From positions 88,621,448-88,685,447 of the forward strand of contig CM067373.1 in NCBI GenBank assembly GCA_034401795.1: a DNA stretch of 64,000 nucleotides. Direction: 5' to 3'. This DNA is from Chaetoderma sp. LZ-2023a (lineage: Eukaryota > Mollusca > Caudofoveata > Chaetodermatida > Chaetodermatidae). The notes below the pieces were generated by a model, which was not told the DNA's origin, did not search any database, and saw only the letters and a program-made list of their open reading frames with translations. A program made the translations under genes and the position numbers. Every line of letters begins with the position of its first letter. Within the stretch, counting starts at the first letter, position 1. Shown one piece after another: positions 1 to 13,069 of the stretch.

Positions 1-959
1 CCATTCGCAAATCAAATCTTCTGTATAACAGGCATATCTACTTTTATAAACTCCAATACGCTAGTCGAGAAGCAACTAGACTTGACAAGCTAGGACGGGC
101 GGACAGGCTACAGCAAGCCTAATTCACTTTCAGCTGTAAATGATATCATATCATATATCATATATCTCTTAACGCTTGCTTGTGAGGCAGCGCACAGCAG
201 GTTACTTTAAGTGTTCCTTATACCGGCATCGATTACAGGTTTTAACCTACAGGCGAGATTGTCGCCGGCGATATGGGGACCAGATCATATCATATCATAT
301 ATAACGCTTGCTTGTAAGGGAGGCAGCGCACAACAGGTTACTTTATTTAAGTGTTCCTTATACACGAATCGATTCCAGGCTTTAGCCAGCACACCTTTAG
401 CGAGATGGTCGCCGGCAACATGGGGGTCTGTGTGGGTGTGTAACAAAATCCGGACCTCTGAAACAGATTACTAGTTGATCTCCTCGAAAAACTAGCGTTC
501 ACCTCGCCAAAAAAGGACATGCCCAACCCCTGGAACTATATTCTACCATTTGGCAAAATTTCGACACTCTACTCTCAAAACCCTGAGAGGAGATACGGTT
601 AAAGAAAACTCAAAGATCCCGAGCTTAAGATTACAATAGACTGCGTCGCTTTGCGCGCAGCCTAATTAAATATAGCCTGAGTACTACTTATCACAACACG
701 CGTATATATTTACTTAGCCAGGCATAATATGATTTGATATCCTCCTTGCGAACGCCCTTTCAGAAACGAACCCTACGGGCCTGATTAAGCCTATATCTAA
801 TTTATTGCTAATGCATTTCGGGCCATCCTAGTCTGTTTCAGTTCAATAAGCGAGTCACTGGGTTTTAGTTCAACGACCTGGCCACTGTGTCAGCAATTAT
901 AAAAAGTCATCGGACAGTTATTACAAAAAATAGTTGCCCGGTAACCTTTTCACTCTCGA
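1..959. repeat. Direct duplication (about 145-428), otherwise no gene
   Basis: Two diverged direct copies of about 140 bp lie side by side (about 145-283 and 284-428). Each runs from an ATCATATC-rich start through AACGCTTGCTTGT and GGCAGCGCACA to GTCGCCGGC. The remainder, 429-959, shows no coding signal or recognisable repeat. The short open frame at 211-474 lies inside the duplication and is not credible as a gene. Confidence 0.6.
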
Positions 960-1008
960 ATAGCTATCTAGCTAGCTAGCTAGCTGGCTAGCTAGCTAGC
1001 TAGATAGC

Positions 1009-1041
<33 letters not shown>

Positions 1042-1045
1042 TGAC
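960..1045. repeat. CTAG/GATA microsatellite
   Basis: Tandem tetranucleotides GCTA then GATA, visible directly. Followed by GGTT/GGGC-rich low-complexity DNA and a pyrimidine-rich tract at about 1227-1390. Confidence 0.9.
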
Positions 1046-1429
1046 AGACGGTTGGTTGGTGGGCGAACGGGCGGACGGATAGACGCACAGACTGCCAGAC
1101 CGACACATGGACAGATAGACAGATTCCATTTCACAATATGTCATTGACCCTTGAGTGTACACAATTAAATCTTTATTATTGGCTAAAATTAAACTTTGGC
1201 CAATATATCGTTGGGTTCGGTTACTCTGTCTGTCCTTCCATCCCTCTCTCTCTCCCATCCCCTTCCATCTCCTATCCCGCCCCTCTCCCACTCCATCTCC
1301 CTCCCTCTCCCTCACCCTTACCCTTATCCCTCTCCCCCTCCCCCCCCTCTCGCACTCCATCTCTCTCACACTCCCTATCCCTCTCTTACTGCTTGCCGGT
1401 CGGTCGGTCGGTCTGCGCCCAATCTCCGT

Positions 1430-2795
1430 TAAGTTTCTGGTTTAGCTCAACATATCATCTTATATTTCGGCATGGCTTCACTATATTGGGACTAAAGTTG
1501 GACTCATGCTTCATTGCATCACGGGGATTGAGCACAATGATGTTGGTGTCATTGGGCCAAAGTTCAAGGTCATTGGTACCTTGGTATAAAATATTGTTTA
1601 TGGTTAAGCTTTTGGTTTAGATCAATATATCACAATGATATTGAGGTGAAAGGTCAAAGACACTGTGACCTTTGTATGCAACACTATTGTTTCCGGTTAA
1701 ATTTTTGGTTTTGCTCAACATATCGTATTATATCTCAGGATTGGTTCTGACTATTGTGACTAAATTTGGATACATGGTTACACATCATTGGATCCCTGGT
1801 ATAAAACTCTATTCTTTTCAGTTAGGTTTTTAGTTTAATGCCCTATACCTCAGGATTGGTTCACCCTACTTGAATATAACTTGGTCATATGTTTACCTAT
1901 ATCAAGTGGATGAAGCACAATGATATTTAGGTCAAAGGTCAAGGTCCTTCTAACATGTGTATAAAATTCAGACTTTAACTGGTAGGTTCTTCTGCTTAGC
2001 TTATTTGGCGTTTACTTTTAGAATTGGTAAAATTATTGGAACTAAGCATGGCCATACAGTTAACTCACCCAATAGAAGCAGCGGACATTCAGACATTTGA
2101 GGTCAATGCCATCGTGATTTTGATACAAATCTATATTAACATTTGGAAATGGAAAATGCCAAAATTGTTGAATATATCCCGTCAGTGTAACACTGATGTC
2201 TTGTATTGCATAATGTACAACTATTATAATACAATTACCTGAATACAATCAGCATGCTTGTTGGCGAACGCGATTGTCTCGGCTAATCAGTCTGTCTCTC
2301 GCATCATTCGCTATGTAAAAGGGATGGAGCAGAATGATATTGAGGTCATATGGTTAAATGGCAATGTCACTGGGGCCTTGGGATAAAACCATTTTTTTTC
2401 GGTTAAGTTTTGGTTTAGCTTAAGCGTATTGTCTCATATTTCAGGATTGGTTGACCCCACTTGAACTAAACTTGATCACATGTTTGCCTATATCAAGCGG
2501 ACGAAGCACAGAGATTTGAGGTCAAAGGCCATGGTCATTTTAACATTTCTATAAAATGCAGGTTTTAGCAGTCAGGTTCCTCTGCTTAGCTCATCCTGGC
2601 TTTATTTCAGAATTTGCCAAGTAATTGGAACTAACCATGGCCATACAGTTAGCTTAACCAGTAGGAGCAGCACAAAGATATTCAGACTTTTTAGGTCAAG
2701 GTCATTGGAATCCTTATACAAATCTCGATTTGGATTTGGAAATGGAAAATGCCAAAATTTTCGCCAATATCCGATCAGGGTAACACATATGCTAG
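1430..2795. repeat. Diverged tandem repeat block with a long direct duplication
   Basis: Units of roughly 100-190 bp recur, recognised by TAAGTTT-TGGTTTAGCT, CAACATATC, CTCAGGATTGGTT and AAGGTCAAGGTCATTGG. A longer segment is duplicated: about 1840-2190 matches about 2435-2790, sharing TGGCCATACAGTTA and TGGAAATGGAAAATGCCAAA. Open frames inside are short and repeat-derived. No gene seen. Confidence 0.7.
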
Positions 2796-2910
2796 TATTG
2801 AAACGCGTTAAGAGTGTTGCTAAATATTAAATAGGCCTACAAACAACAATTTGTAGATATAGTACGGTTGATATGTATTGGAGGCCTATACCTTCCTTTG
2901 AAATCACTCA

Positions 2911-2960
2911 CACGCACGCACGCACGCACTCACGCACGCACGCACGCACGCACGCACGCA
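2911..2960. repeat. (ACGC)n microsatellite
   Basis: Direct tandem ACGC/CGCA repeats. Confidence 0.9.
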
Positions 2961-3339
2961 CCGCCCCCCACCAATATAAAGGGAGGCTATTCAACCCGCA
3001 AAGCGCGATACCATGTCATTCTTTCTTTGTTACCGCCCTTTAGCTCTGTAATGGTACTGATAACCGTGCAGAATAAAGCGTGTTTATCATAAAAGATACA
3101 TATAGGCCTATCTATCAAATCTGAGTTTTGTTGTGTAAGAACCAGGGGCGTCATGCAAAATCAAAATCTGGGGGAGCCCAAATGCGGGTTCGTTTGACTG
3201 AAGTATCCTACGTCTATCTATGTAGACTTATTCAAGAGAGGAAAAATTATGACAATTAGATGCGCTCTGATTAAAAGGAAGGATATCTATTACTAACACG
3301 TTTTATTACAAATATGTTTTGGGGATCACGTGCGCGCGT

Positions 3340-4200
3340 GCGTGCGTAGGTATGCGTGTGTGCATGTTCATTTACACCAAATACGAGAACTGGTAATTTT
3401 GACCAAAATGGTGTATCTGCTGCCTGGCCACCAGGATGGGTAAAGCATCTTCTAATATGCTCATTAGACATGTATAATTAAGAGGAATTTATATCTCCAA
3501 GAAAACAAAAACTGGTAACTTTGATGCCACATAGGTACATAGACCATGCCCCACCCTAATGGGGTGACCTTGAAAAAACTGGTAATTTTGAGGCTCAGGG
3601 TGCCACCCCCTGGGTATATGATGCAGGGGTTATGTTGACATAAAGGATGTCACGGGGTATCTTCTAACAAGGAACGTCGCTGATGAAAGAGATGTCAATT
3701 CTGCTAAACACACAAGCTAGCAACTTTAAATCACAATCAGCGTCCTTCCATAGGCGATGTCACAAGTGGGTATGTGTGTGCTTATGTGCGTACGTGCGTG
3801 TGTGCGCGCGCGCGTGCACGTGTGTGTTCACGTGAGTGCGCGCGTGTGTGTAACTTAGTTTAATATGTCCATTGACCTTCGCTGATCAAGGCGAGGTAAT
3901 TTCTGCCCAAAATAAAAACTTGTAACATTGAAGCTCAAACGGATGACTCCCCCCCCACCCCACACCCACCCACCCTACAACCCCACCCACCTCACCCCAC
4001 CCCTCCATAGCGTATATGATCCAGCGGTGATATTAACATCAAATGATGTCACAGGTTATGTTCTAATATGCCCATTGAACAGTTGGGGTGAAGGGGAGTC
4101 CATTTTTGCCAAAACCAAAACTTGTAGTTATTTTCAGACCCAATGGGTACCTTTCCACTTGGGCATATGCCGGCTAGATCAATCAACCGCTTCATGACTC
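3340..4200. repeat. Diverged long tandem repeat with GT/GC tracts
   Basis: Recurring blocks contain AACTGGTAA-TTTGA, GGGTA-GATGTCACAGG-TTCTAATATGCCCATTGA and similar. A TG/CG microsatellite lies at about 3772-3850 and a C-rich tract at about 3949-4005. At least three diverged units. No coding evidence. Confidence 0.55.
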
Positions 4201-4521
4201 CAATAGTAACATCCTAACAAAGTATGTAGTGATCCGATCAAAACTGTGTTGCACTTCAAAAATCAATAGTGAAGATTCCATCTATTTCCTATTGGACCCT
4301 TTTGCCGACGGAAAGGTTGGTGGCTGGAAAACCCATTGGGCCGGTGCAAAATAAAGGTAATAGCCATCGCGCAATGATTTCACCTTGAGTACTAGAAGTT
4401 GACCACGTTTGGAGATGATCAGCTCAAAACTGTAGGAAGAGATGAATCCTACGCTTTCTTAGCGAGCAAAACAATAAAAAGAAAGATCCTGAGTTAAAAT
4501 AGCAATCTGCATCGCAGATTA

Positions 4522-4825
4522 ATGGACCTTTCCTGTTTTAGCTATGCCCCCCCCCCCATCTCTAGCTAAGCTCCACCCACACATCGCTTGTGTTGGATCG
4601 ATCGATCTCTGAACACACTGACTATCAATTTCCAAAAAACTACACAGGTAAGCTGTTGAACATTTTGAATCTAATTTGACTGGGTGTTGTTTCGGACTAT
4701 TTAAGATTTGTTGACGGTCTATATGGAACCCTTTGCGACGTAATGATTGTGACGTCATCATCCACGCGCTGAGCTGATTATGACGTCATACGAGGTCATA
4801 TGATGGATGGATACTATGGAAAGGT
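4522..4825 (+). mobile_element. Hairpin MITE family 1, copy a (one hairpin arm lost)
   Basis: Begins GGACCTTTCC-GTTTTAGCTATGCCC, passes the GATCGATC block and enters the hairpin arm at TTTGAATCTAATTTGACTGG. It resumes after the hairpin and ends in a TGACGTCA-rich tail and GGAAAGGTG. The second hairpin arm is missing compared with fuller copies such as 16007-16418. Confidence 0.7.
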
Positions 4826-5545
4826 GAATTATTGTTTGCTATACAAGTGAGTTTGATGTTGCAGACACTGGTGAATCGGGCTTCACTTCAAGGCACAGCC
4901 CTTGGTCAAGTCGCGGCTCTAGACAGACAACTAAAGGAAGAAGTCCAAAAGGAACAGCTACCTATAACAACTAAATGGAGTCTGTGAGTAAGCATATGTT
5001 GTAATTTTACTATTGTCTTCGTATTTGATAACTTTAATATTAACGCCAGACTAAATTTTGTTTTAAAATATCATTTCTAAATTCAACAATGCAAATGAGA
5101 TAACTCTTCATGGCTCTATCTGTGACTTACATCGTTTATTTAGAGGTCTTCTTCGGATTTCCCTCGCCTTTCAGCTTTGGTACATCCGGTGTGCTTGGTA
5201 CATACACTGGGGAGAGAAGAGAGTGTTGAATCATTAGAATTAACTGCTACTAGTATCCGTCCCGTCTGGCTTCACACGTCATTGGTTCGATCACCTATAG
5301 CAGTCTATTGCTCCGATCACGACTACCAGGAGTGAACATACTAGAACACATTTACGGTAGTAACTGTACACCTCCGTCCTCTGTAGCAATGCAAAGACAA
5401 GTATATGATGCCACCATCAAAATGAGAATATCACGGCATATTATGTTGTTGTTCATGTGTTTTATTAACCGTTTACACCTAGATGTATTTGATGTCATCA
5501 CGCTAACTTGAGGTCCTTCGGGCGGGTGGTTGTTTCAACGAGGTA
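4826..5545. other. No gene recognised
   Basis: Unique-looking AT-rich sequence. The only open frame, 5308-5511, is short and has no recognisable domain or splice context. Confidence 0.5.
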
Positions 5546-6140
5546 ATGGAGATATCATCCGGAAACCAATTTTTAAGATGGCAGCCGGTGGGTGTTGGCC
5601 ATTTTGGAGATCGGATAACTGTCAATTTCGATAAGTTTCTTCCCCAGTCTAACCACCATATGAAGTTTCAAAGTGATCTGATAAACGGTAACAGGGTTAT
5701 TACCCGGAAACAAATTTTGAAGATGGTTGCCTATGGCTGGTGGCCATCTTGGATTGTGGGTCATTGTCAACTTCGATAGGTTTCTTCCCCAGATGTAGTC
5801 CAACTACCCTAATCCCTATGAAGTTTCACAGCGATCTGATTAACGGTAACGGAGTTATCATATGAAAACCAAATTTCACAATGGCCACTGGTGGCTGGCA
5901 GCCATCTTGGATTTCACATCATTGTTGATTTTCGACAGCGTAGTCCAACCGCCCGATAAAGTTTCAAAGTGATCCTATAAATGGTAACAGAGTAATCATA
6001 CGGAAACCAATTTTCAAGATGACCACCAGGGGCCTGACGGCTATCTTGGATTTCGGATGATTGTCGATTTCGCTAGGTTTCTTGCCTAGATGTAGTCCAA
6101 CAACCCTATGAATTTCAATGTGATACGATAAACAGTAATG
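5546..6140. repeat. About 150-bp tandem repeat, four to five diverged copies
   Basis: Each unit contains GGTAACGGAGTTAT-C, GGAAACCAATTTTCAAGATGG, GGCCATCTTGGAT and GATAGGTTTCTTCCCCAG, visible at about 5540, 5690, 5845, 5985 and 6125. Noncoding. Confidence 0.75.
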
Positions 6141-6464
6141 GAGTTATTACTTCGAAACCACTCTACTACCTGCCCGCCCACCCAGACCGTGCCGTCATAT
6201 AATACCCCCCTAATATTTTGGCGAGGTATAAAAAACTCTTTGCTCAGTATCTGACAGATTGCCACAACATGTCGATCGATTTCTAATTTTAAAAATAGAT
6301 GTCTTGTAAGAAAACATTTATCTCCTTCCACGATAATTTCAATGATGGCTTGTACAATCAGCTGGATTGGGCACACACCCTTTGTTTGAAAAGTAATATT
6401 TGGTGATATCACCCCGAGCGCATTTATCAAGGAAAACAGTCGAAAAGGGAATAGATATACCCGC

Positions 6465-6632
6465 TTTTTCATTGATCCTCCCAAGTCACGTAGCTACAAG
6501 TGGGCATGACCTAATTGGCGATATATGGATTGCTCACAAGGGGATTGTTCTAGTGGGCATTCTTGTACGAACATGCGGTCAATTGGGCTACACCCACTTG
6601 TAACCATGTGACTTGGGAAGACCAATGAAAAG
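6465..6632. mobile_element. Palindromic MITE-like element
   Basis: The left arm (about 6465-6506, TTTTCATTGATCCTCCCAAG then CAAGTGGG) is the diverged reverse complement of the right arm (about 6585-6632, CCCACTTGT then CTTGGGAAGACCAATGAAAA). The whole can fold back. Family not recognised. Flanking DNA at 6141-6464 shows nothing else. Confidence 0.6.
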
Positions 6633-6783
6633 GCTCGTCAATGGCATCCACTTTTTTGCAATATTGATCGGGAAGAATTGTCAGAGTATAGGAAATGATA
6701 AAACAGTAATATCTTTAAAATGTCCTTTCTGACTACGCAATTCAAAATGGTGGCTATCACACTCTTGTACTACATTTTGCAAG

Positions 6784-6786
<3 letters not shown>

Positions 6787-6834
<48 letters not shown>
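6787..6834. repeat. (GA)n microsatellite
   Basis: Uninterrupted GA dinucleotides. Confidence 0.95.
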
Positions 6835-6836
<2 letters not shown>

Positions 6837-6934
6837 TCACTCTATCTCACATTTTATCTGGTATTTATATGGGGCTACCTGTCCATCAAAATGTCAATCA
6901 AGTATGTGCATTGGCAGACAATCAATTTTATGAA

Positions 6935-7430
6935 TGCGTTACCTGATTGGCTAAAGCGATAGACATGCATAAATTATACTGAGCTGTTACAAGCAATATT
7001 GATTATTCCCTATAACTATAGACGCACAATCTGATTGGCTGAAGCGATACGCTCACATAAATTATAGCCTGCCGCTACAAGGAATATCGATTATGGCCTA
7101 TAGCGATAGATGAACGATCTGATTGGCAGAAGCTACAGACGCACATAAATTATAGTCAGCTGTTACTGACAATATTCACTAAGACGTATAGAGATAGACG
7201 CATGATCTTATTGGATGAAGCGATACACGCACATAAATTATAGCCAGCTGTTGCAAGTAGTGTTGATTATGACCTATAGCTATAGAAGCACGATCAGATT
7301 AGCTGAAGTGATATATGCGCATAAATTAAAGCCAGCTGTTACAAGGAATTGTGGGTATGACCTATAGTGATATACAGACAATCTGATTGGCTGAAGCAAT
7401 AGACACGCATAAATTAAAAGCAACTGCTAT
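6935..7430. repeat. About 88-bp tandem repeat, six copies
   Basis: CTGATTGGCT-AAGCGATA recurs at about 6943, 7033, 7121, 7209, 7297 and 7383. Each is followed by CGCATAAATTATA, AGCTGTTACAAG-AATATTGATTATG and CTATAG. Noncoding satellite-like array. Confidence 0.8.
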
Positions 7431-7683
7431 TGGAATACAGCTTAGTGGTGCAAGTGATAGTGCCGCTTTGGCTATTAGAGGTGTCAATCAAGTACTATAT
7501 CAGTGAACTACTATTATTGCATAATCACGCTAGAGGCACTTTAGGTATCACTCCTCTCAATCAGAGAAACGCCGAATTGCATGCCTATGGATATATAATT
7601 ATTCAACATTGGCACAAGTGACACTTCTTCTGTCAGTGCTCTCAAACCTTTATTGTGATAGAGAAAATTGTTAGATGGCGGAA

Positions 7684-8066
7684 GTGACCTTTACAGTTTG
7701 CCCATCAATCATATGACGTCGTACTTAACTACGCGACGTGTGCGATGACGTCATAATCAATGACGTCACGAATGACGTAGATAAGTTCGTCACGAACGCA
7801 TAATTGGTGACTGACTACGCGTTGTATGTCGTTATTATTTAATAAACATGCTGCTGAATATTTTGAAACTAATTTGACCGGCCGCTGTTGCTGCCATATG
7901 CAGCAACCGCACCCAGTCAAATTAGTTTCAAAATATACAACAGCTTACCTGTGTAGGTTTCTGGAAATTGAGCCAGGAGTTCAAGGATCGATCGATCCCA
8001 ACACGAGCACGGTACGGGTGGAGCGTAGCTAGAGGTGGGCGGGGCATAGCTAAAACTGGAAAGGGC
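7684..8066 (-). mobile_element. Hairpin MITE family 1, copy b
   Basis: Inverted orientation: the TGACGTCA-rich side comes first, then AATATTTTGAAACTAATTTG, a central GCTGTTGCTGCC/CAGCAACCGC hairpin, GATCGATC, GGGCGGGGCATAGCTA and AAACTGGAAAGG. Nearly full length. Confidence 0.75.
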
Positions 8067-8261
8067 ACTTTTCCGATCAACACTCTTAAGGATTTTATTC
8101 ATAGCGTCAAAAACGATAGATCAGTGAATTGCGTTCGTAAAGAAACACACGTGAATGATTTAATATTGGACTAGTGGCGCTTTAACCATTACTCCTCTAA
8201 AATGGACTTTTCTCTAATGCAATAATTGAGACTCTCAATTACTGTATCAGGGAAAGGTCAA

Positions 8262-8657
8262 TTGACCTTTCCACTGTATCCATCCATCATATGACGTCAT
8301 AATCAAGCACGTGGCGTATATAATGACATCACAACCAATGCTGTCATTATGACGTCATGAATGACGTAGCACAGTACGTCACGAACACATAGTTGAAGAC
8401 GGACTATGCGTCGATGTACGAATTGTATTTCTTTACTATTTAATAAATACCCGGTTGAATATTTTGAAACTAAAGCCTATAGCAGTAACAGCACCCAGTC
8501 AAAGTAGTTACAAAATATTCAACAACTTAGCTGTATAGTTTTCAGGTAATTGATAGTCAGGGCATTCGGGGATCGATCAATCTCAACACGGCGAACTGTG
8601 AGTGGAGGAGCTTAGATAGTGATGGGCGGGGCACAGCTAAAACAGGAAAGGTCCATT
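8262..8657 (-). mobile_element. Hairpin MITE family 1, copy c
   Basis: Ends read TTGACCTTTCC and GGAAAGGTCCA, a short terminal inverted repeat. Several TGACGTCA palindromes lie at 8291-8375. The hairpin core is present but diverged. Confidence 0.75.
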
Positions 8658-10200
8658 GATGGCCTGGAATGCTACACATCATATTTTCGGATATTGGCAT
8701 GGTCTGCGTGTTTATAGGCATACCTAGGCAGACTGAGTGATTTATAGATGGCCTTGGGCACTTTGTCTACTTTATAGATATTATTGTCCACTCTGACTCT
8801 TTCTAAACGTACTTTGCGCTGGGAGACATTTTTGTGTTAAGGATCTGAAATATTCTTGGCACATTTTTCAGGTATGAGCATAACTCTGACTCTCATACCA
8901 TAAGGCATTTATTTTTCACCCCTAATAAATACAATTTTAGAACATTGCAATAGCTTGACAAAGATTTAAATATTTTAATGCTGGTTATCGCCACTTTGAT
9001 AATAAAACAGAAATGCGCAAAGCCTGTATGCGGATCTTCATAGACGTTTGATCAGTAACTGCACTTGGTCGCCTAATGGTTTGTTAAAAGCGTTGTCGTA
9101 AGATTAAAGATAACTTTAATTTTGATATATCTTGTGATCTTCGACATATATGCGACACATTTTGCTTAAACAAGAACACCTATTAGGTGTAAAACGAGGG
9201 ACAAAGCAATTAAAAAGGTTGTTACTCACTTAGACTGACAATTATACGTTTTAAATTTAATTTTCCCAGCCGTAATTCAGTGAGTCTGCTACGTATTCGG
9301 ACATCAGATGTTGAGTATTGATTAGTGACATTGCAGTTTAGATATGAAAAGCTTCAAAACACTTAAAATTTCATCTCGTAAAGTTATTGCATTCATTAAA
9401 ATTATTCTATTAAGTAAAATCATTCAATACATATTGCATCCAGTGATAAGAGTTGTGAAAATATATTTAGTATGGATTTTCACGCGGTAATCAGATTGTG
9501 ATTTGACCAAACTGTAAAATCCGATTTCGATTTTGCGTGAGCACCCATATGTCTATTTGGATACAACACCACAATTGCCATGGCCAAGTATTCTTGGATT
9601 TGACCACCATCCAATAGGGGCCGGGCCACGTCGCACGCATATTTCGGTCTCAGAAGAAAAACCTCAAACGCATGAGGTAAAACAAGTTCTGGATTTTGAA
9701 GAAGAGGAGCATGTGCGACAGCATAATGACAAATCATCCTAAACTTAAGTACGAGTCTCGTCTCCTCATCAGCACCCAGGGGTATGACTGTAATGAAGGA
9801 TACGTCGTAACACCAGGCCCCCCCCCACACCCACCACCACACCACCACCCAACCCCCGTTGTGTATACACCAATGGAAGACTTTAGCAGTACACACTGAT
9901 GACATGTTTTGGTCAATCCTAGGTATACTGAAACCCTTACCAGTGCCTGTTGTCTATTCAGCAATGGCACACTTCAGTTCTCAAGCTAAACAGCAACATG
10001 AAACTATGCTTGGAATCACAACATCATGACGTCAGTATGGCGCAATATCAATAAGATGTGATATATCCTTCAAAACGGTTCCAGCGAGAACTAGTTAGAA
10101 CTAGTCGAACGCGCGCATCTTCGAGAGAGTTTGTAGGGTTTCTATTGGCTGAGCAATGAGGCTTGACCCATCAGAATCCGAACTACCTTTTTTTCTCCTG
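8658..10200. other. Intergenic DNA, no gene supported
   Basis: AT-rich sequence with a C-rich tract near 9820-9860. A 141-codon minus-strand frame (9480-9905) runs through the low-complexity tract and resembles no family I know, so it is not called. Confidence 0.5.
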
Positions 10201-10234
10201 TTGTGTGACGATGGTCATGAACTCCCTTTTGTAT

Positions 10235-10243
10235 TATATAAGG
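10235..10243 (+). promoter_or_regulatory. TATA box, candidate promoter of the Hv1-like gene
   Basis: TATATAAGG lies about 700 bp upstream of the first recognised Hv1 exon on the same strand, with GC-richer sequence downstream (10243-10330) that could be a 5' untranslated exon. The link to Hv1 rests on position and strand only. The upstream N-terminal coding exon was not identified. Confidence 0.4.
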
Positions 10244-10935
10244 CGCAGTCGACAGTGCTGCGGGATCACTCTATCAACCGTTGATCCTGAAATCAGGGTA
10301 CATATTCCGTAGGTGTCTGCTCAGTATTTAGAAATAGTTAATCTTTGCAATTCTTGATATTACCAATCAGCGATTAATATTTAGGTTTGTAAAAGTAAAA
10401 TAAATGTCAGTTTCAGTCTGCAATACGACATATTTTCATATTTCTGTTATATCAGTGTTAGAATTTAAATAAAAGTATATTTGTTAAATCTACAATCAAG
10501 AGTTGTTCTAATCTGTGATAGAGAAAGACACGCCATCTTTTTAGAACCACGAGAGGATCTTCTGCAGTCAGAATTAGGCCCAGCATATCTGCATAATCAA
10601 ATCAGCGTCAGTTTATAAGCTTAGCATCATTTGAGGGATCTTTTAATCCGAGATCGGAGTTCGAAAATCACAACCTGATGATAAATTAAATTTTATTGTT
10701 GTGACTCATATCCCTAATTTACCTTATTTTATAATTATATGAATTTATACGGGAGTAATTTGATATTTTAAGATTGATTTCATGTCATTACACTCACATA
10801 TACAATGTCGCATCTTAAGGGATACAATTGTAACAATTCCATTTTAAAGCAATCTGGTGTAAATGTGGGCCTTTAAATTGTACATGATTTTTGTCGTTGT
10901 TCTTTTGTGTTCAAAGCGTTAAATATTTATTGCAG

Positions 10936-11060
10936 TATACGCAAAAAAGGCAAGAACATCCTGCACAGCCGTCCATTACTTTTCATCATAGTCTTCCTAT
11001 GTGTTGCGGATTGTCTTCTTGTGATTGCAGAACTTATTTTAGACATTCAATACATGCACA
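10936..11060 (+). CDS. HVCN1: Voltage-gated proton channel Hv1, exon with transmembrane segment S1
   Basis: Hv1 is a plasma-membrane, voltage- and pH-gated H+ channel built only of a voltage-sensor domain. This exon, after acceptor TTTATTGCAG and before donor GTGAGT, encodes a basic lead-in and S1. The stretch VADCLLVIAELILDI matches the Hv1 S1 signature: it keeps the selectivity-filter aspartate (human D112 position) and the conserved AELILD motif. The exon is 125 nt. It starts with one base finishing a codon and ends with one base opening the next, which the 12721 exon completes. The open frame running to 11131 is only read-through into the intron. The N-terminal cytoplasmic exon upstream was not recognised. 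Family assignment is strong; species-level symbol is by homology. Confidence 0.8.
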
Positions 11061-12720
11061 GTGAGTATACATCTAATGCACACAGATCTAGAGGAACATG
11101 GAGGGATCCAATCTATCACTCAACTATCTGACGTCATAATAAATTATGTCACACAGAGGGTGGAGTTTGATAGAAATTGGCGGGACATAATTAGAAATGA
11201 ATCCCTCTATTATATAAGATGAATTGAACCAAGTAAAAACCTCCCAACTTGAACCATTGATTATGTGAAACGGAGAAGAAATATTAACCATCCAAGTAGT
11301 ACTTTTCAACATTCGCTGTTCCTGATTTGGAGCCAGTTATAATCTATTTGATAGTATACACTGATTATGTGGCAGTGACCGCACTGATGTCATGATGAGA
11401 ATGAATGAAAGTAATGTGGCCTGAACCAGGTCATACAATGAAATCCTAGCTCAAATATTTCAACAAAACTTATGCGTCATTCATCAACATCCAATTCAGA
11501 AGAACGGCAATAACCTATGAGGCGTGACTGAGAAATATATTCTGATGGTAGGAGTCATGTCACGCAGCTGGCTAGCGTTGCGAGTGTAACATAGTAAATT
11601 CGGACACCAAGTTTAGCCAGCTGACGATGACAAGTGGTCATTGATACTTAAATAGTATGTTATATCTGAATAAGATGAGTAGTGTAGATGGGAAAGTATA
11701 CACTGCTTCTGAATTTGCAGAGCGCTTTGTGACATCTTATTGTTTGTATATTTGGTATGTTCGACCATGCCCACTCGATATATCGGCTACCCCATACACA
11801 AACTTGAGGTGGCGTAACCAATATATGGAGTGGGTGATGCATAATGATGAAAGGAGATTGCATCGCAAAACTCTTAACCAACCCGAAGTGGGGCTACTGC
11901 CTCATCTGTGATATTAATACAGACTCAAATCACTCAACGACCGATATAACCTGAATTTTTGTACCCTATGGAAAACCGATTTGTATTGTAGTAAATAATA
12001 TGATGCTGTTTCGCAGAAAGAGTCTATAAGGAAGTCTACATAATTATGCTAATGTCGTCGATCTGTGTTTAGAATTATTTTGAACTCTGAACATAGAGCA
12101 GAAAACTGGACCTCTGAATTGGTCACATGATACGCATAGTAGCGTAGTTTAACGATCAAACACTGACATGTCTATCATAGACACTATATTGACGACCAAG
12201 GAATGGTCATGCGCTAAAGACAGGTGGCTTAATGCAACTGTCACATGGTATATATCTATTGACGTCAAGTGATTGCAGCAGTTCTTTAAGACTTTTATGG
12301 AATCACCCTTGTTTTGTAGAAACAAACTACACTTGAGACATTGACAGACTGACATATATACATACTAACAGATAGAATGACAAACCGGCTGACAGACTAA
12401 GCGACCTACTACCCGACAGGCAGATCGACTTGTACTAGTTGCAAATCGGAACTATAAAGGACAATCCTACACGATGTTGTTACACCCAAATGGCTGATGA
12501 GACCTTTTGAATAGATTTGGTTTTAATTTCTAATTCCTCACATGGCCATGAAGGCAGAGTCTGTAGCTACATGACCCAAACCCACCACCAAGTACCAGTA
12601 CATACATGCAAAAATTGTGCTTAATTACCCCACCCTGTCGCCACCCCACTATTTACAACATCATCACATAGTGGTTATATACTGAGAATGACCCCGTAAT
12701 AATGATTACGACCATTTCAG
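11061..12720 (+). other. Hv1 intron (S1 to S2 exons)
   Basis: Starts with GTGAGT and ends ACCATTTCAG. AT-rich and without credible coding frames; the 84-codon frame at 11657-11911 has no domain or splice support. Confidence 0.65.
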
Positions 12721-12878
12721 CAATTGTTGCCGAGGTTAATCGAAATGCCAAGATTCCTTGCGTGAACCAAACCGAAAACGCATCGCAAATTATTCATGAC
12801 GGACACACAGACGTGGCGAAGGTATCTCATGGGATTCATTATGCGAGTATTGCGATTCTTGGAATACTCTCAGCAGAG
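12721..12878 (+). CDS. HVCN1: Voltage-gated proton channel Hv1, exon with S1-S2 loop and S2
   Basis: Acceptor ATTTCAG, donor GTAATT. The first two bases complete the codon left open by the 10936-11060 exon. The product has an extracellular loop with potential N-glycosylation sites (NQT, NAS), then S2, including HYASIAILGILSAE. The HY pair aligns with the Zn2+-binding histidine of S2 (human H140), and the final glutamate with the conserved S2 acidic residue (human E153), which sits right at the exon end. The exon ends in phase 0, matching the start of the next exon. The loop is longer than in the vertebrate protein as I know it. Confidence 0.8.
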
Positions 12879-12935
12879 GTAATTATCATGAATTATGTTT
12901 GGGTAAGTAATTATTAGAAATCATCAACAGCTCTT

Positions 12936-13069
<134 letters not shown>

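Noticed and set aside
992..1620. Overlapping frames of 78-160 codons on both strands
   Set aside because: They follow the GATA microsatellite and the CT-rich tract.
9480..9905. 141-codon minus-strand frame
   Set aside because: Half is low-complexity from a C-rich tract, the rest matches nothing, and no splice or start context supports it.
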